The notes under the pieces: model-generated | The model's database searches: none | What the model was told of the DNA's origin: nothing | Seen by the model: the letters and a program-made list of their open reading frames with translations, nothing else | Program-made: the position numbers and the translations under genes | Shown here: one piece after another, positions 51,447-62,352 of the stretch | How the letters are laid out: each line of letters begins with the position of its first letter | Numbering within the stretch: position 1 is the first letter of the stretch | Origin: Symbiodinium natans | Taxonomy: Eukaryota; Sar; Dinophyceae; Suessiales; Symbiodiniaceae | DNA length: 64,000 nt | Reading direction: 5' to 3' | Assembly (NCBI GenBank): GCA_905221605.1 | Contig: CAJNDS010000531.1 | Span: 1-64,000 of the forward strand

Positions 51447-53335
51447 AAGCTTTTCATGAGTTGGGAGGATGGGCAGACCGATCACTGGGGGTGGGGGGGT
51501 GGGGGCGGTGGGGGGGTTTGGGGGGGGTGTGCTCATGCAGGCCCATCACCAGCATCATCACCCGATATGTTCAGGTGCTCGTGGGATGCGCAAAAGTCTC
51601 TGTGTGTGTGTGGGTGGGTGGGTAGGTGGGTGGGTGGGAGCTCGCTCTCTTGATATCTTGTCAGGAGGTCAGAATCAACAAGGACGGAGCCTCGTCACAC
51701 GTGCAAGGGTTGAATCCTGACAGGTTTGAATGGAGCAATGGAAGCTCTTGAAGCTCTTGGCAAGGCCAGCAGCACACGCATTAGGGCAAATGGCATGGCG
51801 ATTCGCTGTCGCGATGCTGTGGCAGGAAACCCTGAACAAGGTCAATGAAAAGGCACGCTGTGCGTAACTGTGATGCCAGAGCCAACATGGAAGCCGGATC
51901 CATGGTTGGACATGCGAGGGCTTCGTGCCTGACGACGTCCGCAATTCGTTTTTCAGGCAACGCGCTCAGCATAGAGGCGTTTACAATGGTTTGTTGTGCC
52001 ATCAGCGGGAGCTGTCCCCAAAGCTTGCCGTGACGATATTAAGGCATAAGTGCGTGTGATGTACTGTTGTATCACTAATTGTAAACACGCTTGCGCGCGC
52101 CGCCTCGGCAGCCGGGCGGCCCAGGACAGGAAAGGAGGAAAGAGGGTTTCGCAACAAAAAGGGGAGGGGGTGGGGGGCGGGGTGGGGGGAGCGGGGGTGA
52201 CTCCCCCTGTAGGAGCCACCGACAGGCGGGACCCTCCACGGCATCGGTTTGCAGCTCCTCCAAGCGATTGGGGGGGGTCCCACAGGGCGGCGGGGGGGGG
52301 GGGTGGAGGAGGCCCGATCCGGGTCTGCTTGTTACAGACGCTTCTCGGCAGGAAGCCGAGGCGAATTACAGTCGACAGACTTCATGCGGTAGACATTGGC
52401 TTCGATCAGGTATCATGGTTCGCCGAACTACCAGAGAGTTTTCAAGAAACAGACCCGAATGCCCTTGAACTTGACAGATTTGGAAGTAATCGCAGCCCCA
52501 ATATCCTAATGACCCATGCTTAGTTAGTCGTAGTCGCTCTGCCAGGAAGCTGCGCATGAAGAGCGAGAACCGCTCCTGTTTTGAGTGCCCGAACAGGCGC
52601 TTGCGCTTTAAAGCCTGTTTAGGGATGATGTGCTGGACCGACTGTGTCTGCTATGTCCGCCTCAATCACCAGGAACCCGACCTGGATCTCGCTGACCTAC
52701 GGCATCTATCTCTGCTGGTGCCCGAGAAAGGCATACAGCCGTGCCTTCGAGGAGAACAGCTACACGAGAGCAGTCTTCACAAAATGGGCACAGTTGAGAA
52801 CTTAGTGTAGACAAGGATGTTTGGTGCAGTAGATGGTCGTTGGCGCAGTCCCGCAGTAGATGTTAGGGCGTCACGTGTCCATGGACATCTTTGAAACAGT
52901 CGAAGTTGACATGCGGGTGATCCTAAACCCCTAATAACGTTCATGAAGCCCTGGGCAATTGCGCTCCAACCAGGTCTGGAGTGTTCCGGGGAGCATAGAC
53001 GCAAGGCCTGGGCATGCGAGATTTCTCTGACAGTGTGTCCTGAGTTTAGTGCTACGGTCTTATCTGTCTTTCGCAGCGCTGATCTGCAGGGTGTCCACAT
53101 CTCCTTTGTTCGCAGTGTGGCAATCTCAGGCTTCAGCTCAGAACATACTAGGACTCGGCTAGACGGCAAATGACTAAACGCAATGTCCGCATTCCCAGGT
53201 CGAGCTTGACGGCTTCACACCAGAACAGATGGTGCAGCCTGGAGCCTAGAGCCGACTCTAGCCTAGTGGCATCTAGCGGCCTCGCCGGGTTGAACATCAC
53301 ACATCCCGTTTGACCTCGTCGCCCTGCCATTCTTG
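50797..53335. other. No confident gene; simple repeats
   Basis: It holds a 33-bp direct duplication (51231-51297), (GT)n and G-rich runs. Two exon-like frames are noted without support: VRINKDGASSHVQGLNPDR (51666-51722) and SASITRNPTWISLTYGIYLC to a TAG at 52803. Both have competing frames. Confidence 0.3.
51411..51444. repeat. (GT)n microsatellite
   Basis: About 17 GT dinucleotides; further GTGGGTGG words at 51600-51640 and G-runs at 51486-51530. Confidence 0.95.
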
Positions 53336-53340
53336 AAGTT

Positions 53341-53423
53341 CAAAGTTCAAAGCCAGAGCAAAGGAAGCACAAGCAGATGGAAGCATGCCTTCCGTCAGGA
53401 TGGCGGCTGGCGGCAATGGCAAG
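53341..53423 (+). CDS. 5' exon of unknown protein (SMPSVRMAAGGNGK)
   Basis: The frame reads KFKARAKEAQADGSMPSVRM, then AAGGNGK, before the donor GTGAGG. ATGs at 53385 and 53400 are possible starts; the frame is also open back to about 53337. Phase 0 at the 3' end, joining the exon at 53712. Confidence 0.5.
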
Positions 53424-53711
53424 GTGAGGAACTGGGGCTGAGGGCCTCAGGGTTCGTGGGGTTGGGCTTGGGCTTTTGGTGTTTTGTGGTCGGAAGCTGG
53501 CAAATAAATCGGGAGTTATGGCAATCATGCCAATTTTGGCAATCATGGCAATCATCGTATGCCTTGGGTCTTTGGCGCGGAGGCATAAACTGCAAGGCCT
53601 TGCACGGCCTTGCACAGCCTTGCATAGCCACAGCCTTGCACAGCCTTGAAACCTAAACGGCGTAATGACGCCTTAGCCGCCTAAACCGCCTAAATCCTAA
53701 ATTGATACCAG

Positions 53712-53797
53712 GCCCAGGACTACTTCAAGGGCCACGAGATGGGAAAGCTGTCAGGGTCTGGCCGCCCGGTGGACTACACCTCCAAGGTGGCTCAGAG
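53712..53797 (+). CDS. Second exon of the same gene (AQDYFKGHEMGKL)
   Basis: After ATACCAG: AQDYFKGHEMGKLSGSGRPV, then DYTSKVAQ and two bases, before the donor GTGCGA. The join with 53423 keeps the frame; AGG lies at both junctions. The family is unknown. Confidence 0.55.
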
Positions 53798-54274
53798 GTG
53801 CGACTCTGCGACGTGCTCAAGCTTGTCAAATCGAAATGTAAATGCCGACCTCGGCGATCCCCTCAGACAGGCTACAATGTTCTTGGGCATGACAATGATG
53901 AGTAGCCTCGATAGGTACAAAGCTCAGCTCGACTACGACGCGAAAAAGTTCTGTGAGAAATTTTCGGTGGTTGGCAAAAATGCCAGCCAGGCCCGATGCG
54001 GCAGCATCAGCCCCGAATTCAAATTCTTGTTGGGGGTGTGTATCTCGCTGGAGACTTTCTAGGGTCCATTTCCGAAGCCAGGCCTCCAACAAGGAGTCGG
54101 CTGTGGATCCTGTTGACCAGGCCAGTGGAGGGGTTGAGGTAGGACACAAAGCAGTTTTCAACAAACATGTAAACTCTAACCAACCTAAACGGCTCAGCAT
54201 GTCCCAACACATCTTAAAGCCTTGAGCAAGGTTGAACGGTTAAGCCAAGGTGCGAAGAAGTGGAACAGCCCGTC

Positions 54275-54278
<4 letters not shown>

Positions 54279-54315
<37 letters not shown>
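54279..54315. repeat. (GA)n microsatellite
   Basis: Run of about 15 GA dinucleotides with a short GCGAGAGA interruption, in the presumed intron. Confidence 0.95.
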
Positions 54316-54317
<2 letters not shown>

Positions 54318-54516
54318 TGTACTAGGTCAGCCACGGTACATAGTTGCGCATGCTACTCCTTACAGACTGGGACCCCGGGGACGGCTGACATCAGCGATGC
54401 ATGCGGATACAAGGGGAAATACTGAGGCAACGATTTCCGGACAGCACCGTAAGACCCAACACCCTGAACCTTCAAAACCGACTACGGACGGTAAATCGGA
54501 TAAAGCATCTCTGAAG

Positions 54517-54750
54517 GCCACGGACTTCTCCTTCGAGGCACCAGATGTGAAGGCTCTGCGGGGGGACATGGGAAGGCCGGTTCTTGAAAAGAGGTTGTTG
54601 CGCCACGGTGGAACTCACGAAGCTCTCAAGAAAGAGTACAGGGGGCGCATCTGGGGCAGATACGGCAGCTTGGACTTCCCTTGTGTGATTTCCTTTGAGA
54701 ACATGTCGTCAACCAGTCCGGCAATGCAAGAGACTCCCCGTTTTACTTAA
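54517..54750 (+). CDS. Terminal exon of unknown protein (GRPVLEKRLLRHGG)
   Basis: After CTGAAG: ATDFSFEAPDVKALRGDMGR, then PVLEKRLLRHGGTHEALKKE, YRGRIWGRYGSLDFPCVISF, and ENMSSTSPAMQETPRFT with TAA at 54748. It is strongly protein-like, basic in the middle. Probably the 3' exon of the gene begun at 53341; at least one exon between is missing. Function unknown. Confidence 0.6.
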   Translation, partial: ATDFSFEAPDVKALRGDMGRPVLEKRLLRHGGTHEALKKEYRGRIWGRYGSLDFPCVISFENMSSTSPAMQETPRFT

Positions 54751-55349
54751 TATATCTTAATATTACTTTCTGCTTCCCTTCTGCACCTGCACACTCCAGG
54801 CAGCGAGTGCATCGCCCTCCCCAAAGGCGTGGTCTGCAGCATCCTCTGCTTTAAGATTCTCTGGGATTGGCCTCGGTTTGCGTTTGCGGTCTGCTTAAGA
54901 CGAACCCCTTCTCTGGAGACGACGGCCCACAAGCCAGTGTTGTGTTGGTGCTATTTGCTTTCCTGTTCTAACGGGTGAAGTACGGCTGCTTATTCCTGTT
55001 GCGCTCGAATGCCCGCTCGCCCCGTCCATTTCGAGTTGCCATTTGAGTCCCGGCATAATCCCCCAACGCCAGGCAACCAGTGCATCGCCTTCCGCGAAGG
55101 CATCCGCACAAATCGGCTTTTCGAGTCAGATTCTCGCTAGGTTCTCAGGGCTTCGTCGCTTCGCTTTGTATTCAGGCGGAGACATGCTGAGAATTGGCGT
55201 CAGCTTGGTGTCAGGGTGTATGGGCTAATGTCACAGGCTCTTTGAGAAGACAGCCCAAGGGATCCCAACCCAGCATGGCCCTTGCCGACCGCAACTCATG
55301 GAAAACGCTGAGCCTGCCAACATGTCGAAGGCTGTTTTGTCATACTGGA

Positions 55350-55440
55350 GATAGAGAATGAGAGAAGAGAATGAGAGAAGAGAATGAGAGAAGAGAATGA
55401 GAGAAGAGAATGACAGTAGAATGACAGCAGAATGACAGAA
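55350..55440. repeat. GAGAATGAGAGAA minisatellite
   Basis: About five copies of AGAGAATGAGAGAAG (15 bp), then GAATGACAG variants. Confidence 0.92.
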
Positions 55441-56429
55441 GCGTGAGAGATGAGAGAGTCGCCAGTCTCCAAGTCTAAGTGCATCCTCAACATCCCCTAG
55501 AATGACCCATAATGACCCTAATGGCCCTAAAGCCAGGAATCTCGGCTCAGAACTTCTGAGGCCCTAAGCTCTGGCAAACGGAAATAAAAATGAAGCTCAT
55601 TCCACAATTCACCCCAAAAGCCGTCGCTGGCCAGTCCGCGAGCGCTCAGTCCGCTCCGTCCCCGCAGGCTTAGTGGGGCTGCGGCAGACGTGGTAGAACC
55701 GTTTTTGGAGAAGTGCTGCTGAGTTGCCAGGATTTTCTGGAGATTTAGGGGGCTGGAGTCCCGAAACACCCGGAATCCCAGCATTTCCAGGCCCGAAAGC
55801 CATCGAAAACAAATTCAGACACCTGAAGCACCCCAAAACACTCAGAGCTTTCCTGCTCAGCCTTGCCAGGCCATGGGGGGTTACCCCGAGGCGGTGCCTC
55901 CAACGCGAGGCCTTGAGGGGGGACCGGGCCGCGTCTTCTCGTAGCCAAGAAGAGACGCACAACAAACGAAGCAGAGTTTGCATCATTTACGTGACAAAAG
56001 ACGTCAAGAGAAAACGACAGTATAACAGCGTCGAAATCAGTGAGAGTAAAGATTGAAAGGCGTCGTGGCATCCTCTGATTTTCTCCAAGAAATGAGAGTG
56101 TTTAGGGTTTGGTTTTAGGAGATTGGGGCGTCGATGGTAGGCTTCGTCGTGTAAAAACTCGATGTTTCTTTGTGCTGTTGTGGGAGCATGCCAGGTGCCT
56201 CTGCGCCAGCAGTGGCGGGGCGCCTGTTTGTGAAAGCACGGGGGTGGCAGGTCGAGTTTCAATTCGGCTTAGGTACCTTGCAAACGGTTCTTGTTCTTGC
56301 TTGTGACCTTGCGGTTTCAATCGTATCCCCAAATGAAGCAGACCTTATAAACCTTAAGCCCGAAATCACAACACTGGGCTCCACGTGGCTTGAACCTACG
56401 CTGCCTGATAAGCTCGGACAGAAGCCAAA

Positions 56430-57080
56430 GCCGTAAAGCCCCACACATGTTGAAGACCCCAAACCCTCAATCCTTCAAGACGCAGCCCTCGACACGACAA
56501 TCCTTCAACCCTCAAGACACAACCCAAAAAGACCCAAACTCACAACAGACCCTCAACGCGGAAAGCCGCAGCACCTCCCCCCCCTCCCCCCACCCCAAAC
56601 TTGCCCTGAAGACGAGAAGCCCTAAGCCATGCCAACAACCGTGAATGACATATGCCTCTCAAACGCTGCGAATCCGCTAAGGTCTGGAACTGCAAGCCCA
56701 AGAAACACCAGGGCTGAGAATGAAAGACCCAACGCCCTACCCACACCCCTTAAAACAAGTCCAACAACCCTAGCAGCCCTAAACCCTGCGAAGCCTGAAG
56801 CCAAACAACCGTCAGCCCCAAGAACATTAAAAACAACTCCAAAAACCCTCTAAACCCAAGGCTGCCAACCCGGCAATCCTCAAAACCACGAAAGGCCCCT
56901 AAACCCTTGAAACGACAACCCAAAACATCCGGCCGACCATTCCTCATTCCTCATACCTCAAAAACTATGCATCCGAACAAGCACCCATCTTTAACAGCCC
57001 TAAGCCTGAACAAAACCCTCAAGCCAAACAAAAAACAAAAAGCCCCTGGCCGCAAGCCCTCAACACATTAAGCTCGTTGA
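56430..57080 (-). repeat. Degenerate CCCTAAA-like tract
   Basis: About 650 bp of A/C-rich words such as AACCCTCAA, CCCTAAACCC and CCCTAAGCC. It is the reverse orientation of the tract at 46079-47640. The Pro/Thr/Lys-rich frames here are artefacts. Confidence 0.65.
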
Positions 57081-57149
57081 AACAGTAACTCCCCAAAGCT
57101 ACAAGCCCTATCTATTTCGCACTTCAGGGATGTTGACGTTGTCTGGGGT

Positions 57150-57366
57150 GGGCACGCTTGAGATTCGATTCGCCATTTTCTGGGGAGCGCCGCGGGTGGG
57201 CTCTCCAGTGACACTCTCGCGAGAGTCTGTAAGAGTCGACAGCAAGGATACCGTGCAGGACTTACTGCCCTGCGGGATTTTGTGTGCAAGAACGGGCTAT
57301 TAAGGGCCCCCGACGGCTTCGAAGAACTTTTGCTTCAAGGGCTTCGCGTGCTCCAGGGGAATTTTG
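57150..57366 (+). CDS. Long exon of unknown protein (RVCKSRQQGYRAGL)
   Basis: After GCTTGAG the frame reads IRHFLGSAAGGLSSDTLARV, then CKSRQQGYRAGLTALRDFVC and KNGLLRAPDGFEELLLQGLR, then VLQGNF before the donor GTGGGT. The sequence looks helical. No family is recognised. It may belong to the same gene as the terminal exon at 58261. Confidence 0.55.
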
Positions 57367-58007
57367 TGGGTCCAGGGATACAACATGATACAACGGCAAT
57401 AAACCACACTCCAAAACCCTCGCCCCTCTCCAGGAGGGCCAAAGCAGGCACACCTAAGAGACGAAAAGTCGTCAGAAGTAAGGCGCCCGAACCCAGGACC
57501 TTGAAGCAACGGCACCCAAAATCCCAACCCAGAAGTCACCCCAAGGTCCCAACCCAGAAGTCTGCGCATTCAGTGCCTTCGGCCCATGCCCAGCTCCTGG
57601 ATTGGGTTTGAGGATGTTTGAGGCTTTAAGGCTTTAAAGGGCCAAATGGGCCAAATTGGCCACATAGTTTGGGGGTGTAAGGCGGCTCCCGAGTAAATCA
57701 GAAGCCGAAGCGGGAAACGAACTAATCCCTGCAGCTTGAGAAGCCTCCTCCGCTCCTTCTTGTGAGTTTTGTATCTGGCGACTGTCCTGAGACCCTGAAG
57801 CCACTACGCAAAAGGCCCTCAGACCCGACTGGCAATGTCTGGTTTTAACCCGAATGCCTCTTAAACATCCCTAAGGCTCTAAGGCCAGGACAGACGATAG
57901 AACTGAGCTGGCTGAGATTTTAAGAGCCGTTTCAAGCACAGGTCGTTCGGCGGGCAGAGCCGGCGCCAGCTGTGCCCAAAGCCTCAGGTGCACTCGTCGA
58001 TGCGACG
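57367..58007. other. Probable intron, no exon seen
   Basis: No credible coding stretch. Arg/Pro-rich frames at 57400-57600 lack support. Confidence 0.3.
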
Positions 58008-58115
58008 GTGTTGAACGTGTTGAACGTGTTGAACGTGTTGAACGTGTTGAACGTGTTGAACGTGTTGAACGTGTTGAACGTGTTGAACGTGTTGAACGTG
58101 TTGAACGTGTTGAAC
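58008..58115. repeat. 9-bp GTGTTGAAC minisatellite, 12 copies
   Basis: Twelve perfect head-to-tail copies of GTGTTGAAC. Because the period is a multiple of 3, all frames give simple peptide repeats (VLN on +, RST on -). It is probably intronic. Confidence 0.98.
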
Positions 58116-58260
58116 CGGCATCGAGTTTTTTTGGTTTATTTTGGGATCTCCTTGTTCTTGGTTCCAGAGCTACGAAATTTTGCACAAAACCCTGAACCCC
58201 GCACTGGAAATTAGCCCAATACCCGGCTCCAATGAGTTTTAAACACCACGCCACGGAAAG

Positions 58261-58354
58261 CCCACCAGGCTTTGCACCTGGATCCAAGCAGATGGCGAAG
58301 CAGATCGACTTCGACTTTGACTTCGACGACCTCGAGATTCAAGTCTGGGGCTGA
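58261..58354 (+). CDS. Terminal exon with acidic Phe/Asp tail
   Basis: The frame reads PPGFAPGSKQMAKQIDFDFD, then FDDLEIQVWG and TGA. The alternating Asp-Phe run is unusual. The 5' border is approximate (GAAAG| or CCAAG|). Probably the 3' end of the gene including 57150-57366. Confidence 0.55.
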
Positions 58355-58440
58355 AGTTCTTGGAGCTTTCGCATCTTCACATCTGCACGGTTCTTAGGTT
58401 TCACACCCTGGTACTGACCACATCCAACCTGTGCATGTAG

Positions 58441-58491
58441 TGTGCCATGAGGAAGCACTTGAATGAGAGGGATGGCGAGTGGCAAAGAGGG
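58441..58491 (+). CDS. Exon of unknown protein (CAMRKHLNERDGEWQRG)
   Basis: 17 codons between CATGTAG and the donor GTACAA, phase 0/0. An internal ATG (58447) could be a start. Family unknown. Confidence 0.45.
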
Positions 58492-58625
58492 GTACAAGCC
58501 CCAATCAAGGCAAACAGAACCTTTGACACCCACATCCTTCGGTGCACCCTCCGCTTTCCTGAACAAAGATGTATTCTTTCCGAGAACGCGCCCCCAAGCC
58601 CTCAGCTTAAAAACCCGCGCGGGAG

Positions 58626-58694
58626 GCCGCAAAGCCGAAACCGAAGCCCGTAGTCGAGAAGCCCCCCACTCCGGCGCCGGCGCCCGTGAAAGAG
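58626..58694 (+). CDS. Pro/Lys-rich linker exon
   Basis: 23 codons, AAKPKPKPVVEKPPTPAPAP then VKE, between GGGAG| and a GC donor (GAG|GCAGGG). It looks like a flexible linker. Phase 0/0 fits the exon at 58441. Confidence 0.45.
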
Positions 58695-59004
58695 GCAGGG
58701 GCGGGAGGGCTTCAGAATTTCAGGGCTACAGCGGGATTTGGAGCTGTTAAGGTATCTATAGGGCGTTGGGCAGGGTGTGGTTTTGGAGGCTTGGGGGGTT
58801 TCCTGAGCATGTGCTGAACAGAGCTGGAGGGTAGGAACGCCAGACTCCTGCCACCGAAGCCCCTGGATATTGTGCATTTATTTGCTTCGCGATAGGGCAA
58901 TGTTTCACCCGCTGTTGTTATCTAAAGGGGCTATCGCCCACAGCCGGGCACACCCCGGGCGGAGTGTGGGGGCGGCACGTCGAGCGCCATGCTTCGGCAG
59001 CATC

Positions 59005-60005
59005 CTTCCAAGTCCTGCCACCCTAAACCCCCGCCCCCAGGAGCCGCAGATCCCCAAAGAGAAACGAAGCCTCGATGATGCCCACCCCTGCCCCCCGCAC
59101 CCGGCCGCGCATTATGAGCATCAGCAGCTCCTGCCTCCAGGCATGCGTGGCTTATGGGGGCACGCCGGCCTCAAAACGGAAAGGTCCGTAACAGCACGAA
59201 AACCACGGTGTTTACAGCGTTTTCTGCGCCAAGCTCTCAGCCAGCCGAAACCCGAGGCCCAACTCCCATGATGCGCGGTCTGGTGGGGCCCTGCCCTCCA
59301 GCACATGCGCCATCCCCCTGCACCACCCCCCCTCCCCAACCCCCTCTCTCCACACCCTACCCGCCCTGTCTCCTGAACCTGAAAGCTTCCCCCCCCCCCT
59401 ACCCCAGCCCCGCCATGAAATCGGGCAACGCTTTCTGTGTGCCCGTCAGGGCGATAGCATATACTTCCGGCCCCCAAACGCGGCTTTCGAAGGGCATGAT
59501 TTCTGAGGTGCATTTTTTGTATGGCGAAAACGCGCTATCCCCCCGGAAATGGAGGCCCCGCACGCGTTTTTTGGCGCCCCCACGGGGGATCCCAAAAACG
59601 ACCCGGAGAGCATCATCGACCCTATTCTTCAACTTTTGCCGAAAGCGTATTTTGAATGATTTTGTGATTGTTTTGGGAGGGCAGCTGTCACCCAAAACAG
59701 CGCGCGAGCATCAGCGGTTCTGGCCTGGCGGCTGGGGGCTTCGATTCCGCAGAAACCATCGTAAATACCGTGGTTTTCGTGCTGTCAGGGGACATTTCCG
59801 CGTGGAGGCCGCCATTTCTTCGCACAACCTACCAATGCTTCGAGGCCGGAGCCGCTGATGCTCATGATGCGGTTGGGTGGCGGGCCAGGGTGCGCATCAT
59901 GTTCGCTTCTACTTGGGATCCGGGGGGCGAGCATCAGCAGCATCAGGTCCTTGGTGCTGCAGGGACGGGGGGTTTAGGGCAGCAGGACCTCCAAGACCCT
60001 GTAAC
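59005..60005. repeat. Imperfect long inverted repeat (foldback element)
   Basis: The left arm (about 59005-59310) matches the reverse complement of the right arm (about 59680-60005) over roughly 300 bp with indels. The best block is CAGCACGAAAACCACGGT at 59192-59209, found in reverse complement at 59767-59784. Arms extend outward through ATGAGCATCAGC, CCCTAAACCCCC and GATCCC words. The loop (about 59311-59679) has no recognised transposase. This fits a MITE-like or foldback element. Confidence 0.75.
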
Positions 60006-60716
60006 TACACCGCGTGCGAAGCTTGCTCGGGAGCCATCGTGGGCATTCCCGGCGGGCGCGCCCAAGGGACTCGGGGTGGGCTGCACAAACACTTCATTTC
60101 AAGGTGCGTGGCAGACGTAGTGGCGTGGGCGATAACTGGATGACCGAGAATGGGTCTTCACTAACGCCTCCCCTCCAGCGGGGGGTGGGCGGACATGTGC
60201 AAGGGCGGACGCTGCTATGTGCGTGTTCCTGCCAGGGTTGTGGAGTCATGAATGCCGCGGTTTTTCGATTGGTTTTTCATCATCCAGTTCTTTGTCAACG
60301 TCGTGAATACACTCCAGGGTCCAGTTGTAATTGAGCAAAGAAGGGCGCACGGCAAAACCAGCAATCAAGTGAACAAGCTGTGAAAAACCTTCGTCTCTAA
60401 TTTTTTCGATCTACTTGTTGCAGGTTCCCTGCTCGCTCCGCTTACGCGTTCACAGTCGCTCATGACTCATGACTTCCTTTCAGCGGCTTTTCGGTGGTTT
60501 CTTTATTCCTTTATTATTCTTTCTGCCGGCCGGGATTCCAACATTAAAACGGTTAACGCACCACATTGAAGCTTCGAGCTAACTTCATTCCTGAGCCACA
60601 AGCGATGGCCAGTTACAATAAGAGCTACACAAAGACGACCCCTTACTGACAATCTTTTTTACATTAGGGTCTTGTGGCGAATGCATGTTATCTTCTGTTC
60701 TCATGGGTGAGTTGAG
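60006..60716. other. No gene seen
   Basis: Flank of the inverted repeat; nothing recognisable. Confidence 0.35.
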
Positions 60717-60904
60717 CAATAGAAGTGACGTGTGCCCGCGAGATTTACAAAGTTGGTCGTGGCATTGCAGATGAGCATTTGCTCTTACAGGTCGCGCGGG
60801 CGCAGTCTGACTCAACGACAAAGCAGAATGGGGCCCTCGCTGGCCTCGCTAACAAGAAGGCCCCGCATCTTTGTCAGGGGGTCGAAGCTTGCAGTGGCGT
60901 TTGA
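60717..60904 (+). CDS. Exon of unknown protein (EIYKVGRGIADEHLLLQ)
   Basis: After GTTGAG the frame reads AIEVTCAREIYKVGRGIADE, then HLLLQVARAQSDSTTKQNGA and LAGLANKKAPHLCQGVEACS, reaching TGA at 60902. The last part may be intron. It is helical and polar, with no family recognised. Confidence 0.5.
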
Positions 60905-62269
60905 GGCATCTGGAGTGTGTTCACAGCTTATTGCATTGCGTTAGATCCATCTCATGCGTTTCATGCTTTTTGTTTTTGGGCTAATGTTTGTCTTCCCTGC
61001 TGTGCCAGTAGATGCAGAGGAGTGTGCCGTTCCCTGCGCTGCTTCGGAAGCCTTGCAAGGACAAAAATGCCTCTGAGCACTCTCCACCCTTTTTCGCCAG
61101 ACGGTTTCGGGCAGTGCAGTTTCTCGTGATGCCAGCGACTGTTCTGTGAATTTTCGTTTTGTGCTCATGTTGCACCGAAGCACGGGGCCATCGTGAGGTT
61201 GAGGAGCAGTTCCCCCACAACGGGGGGCCTTTGTGACTTACTCGGAGATGTGCAGAGTGCCAGTGGCAACATGTGGCAACATGTGGCAAAACAGAGCGAT
61301 ATCGCCTCTGTAATTTGCTCGGCGAGGATATCCTGATATCCTGGCGAGAGATATAACCCACCAACGCCTTGGGGAATTCTTTGGCCTCGCTTGACCAATT
61401 CTGACGCCTTGCTGGGCCGGACGGAAAGTCTTTGCAAATGTATGGACGCAAACTCGTAGCAGCGAACATCTGGTTCGTGCAGCGTGCAAATCATTGCCAT
61501 AGTTGCAAAGTGGGTTCGATGTTGCATTGTGCTTAATGCCACATGCTGCATGAAAAATGTTTGTTGCGAGGGCATCTCTTCTGCTGATTTCTTCGATAAG
61601 CCTTGAGCCTAGCTGAAGAACCGAGGCATGTTGACAGCTGTCTTTGTGTGCGTGATGTCAGACTGTGATTGTCATCTGCTGAGTTTCGACTCAGAGACAG
61701 CACAGCAGAGAATGGAAAGGGAAAGCAGGCGGGCACTACGCATGTTGTCACGGGGCAGTGCAGCACAGTGACGGTCTTGCCGAAGCACCAGTGCAATGCA
61801 CGATTGCTGTGATTACAGGCTTCTCTAAGGCTTTCGTCGTTTCCACACACTGGAGGAAAGCTGATGTCAGAGCAACTTGCAGGTCAGAGTTCAGTTTCTG
61901 TGACACACCCTGAACCCTGAACATTGATCAACCACTGATTCTCATGAGCAAATGCTTTCCTTGTCATTCAGTTCATAGTGATGAAGGTGCGGGCTCACGC
62001 ATTCCTCGTCCCCCGACAGGTTCAACAAATTCGCGGGCGCGGGGGCGATCTCCTCTTCGAGTGCCGCTGCAGCAGTCGGTGCAATGCAACACCTTACAGC
62101 GTTGCATAGGCCACCATTTCGCTCTCAGCTGAGCCCTAAGCTGAGCCCAAAGCCACAAGCCGCATGTCCTTGAGTGAGGCTCATCAAAGACCATTGCAAG
62201 CCAGGTTTTCGCTCTTGTATAATCGTTCTGGACCTCTTCGTCGGATGAATGTCGCTAGTTGTGCTGCAG
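60905..62269. other. No confident gene
   Basis: Several overlapping frames on both strands. GACAG|GTTCAACAAATTCG near 62019 may open a small exon (VQQIRGRGGDLLFECRC), without support. Confidence 0.3.
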
Positions 62270-62352
62270 GGCTTTCCCTCCCAGGCTACTTTGGAGACGG
62301 AGATGAAGACATCCAGCGCGCCTTCCTGGTTCGGGAATTGTCGGGCATCTAG
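62270..62352 (+). CDS. Terminal exon of unknown protein (GYFGDGDEDIQRAF)
   Basis: After GCTGCAG the frame reads LSLPGYFGDGDEDIQRAFLV, then RELSGI and TAG. A competing frame is open but less protein-like. Family unknown. Confidence 0.45.

Larger units (their letters stand above)
54751..57149. other. No confident gene
   Basis: It includes a 15-bp minisatellite and a C-rich telomere-like tract listed separately. Long - strand frames at 55609-56071 lack any recognisable motif. Confidence 0.35.

Noticed and set aside
57871-58287. RST-repeat protein on the - strand
   Set aside because: Translation of the 9-bp repeat; the flanks show + strand exons.
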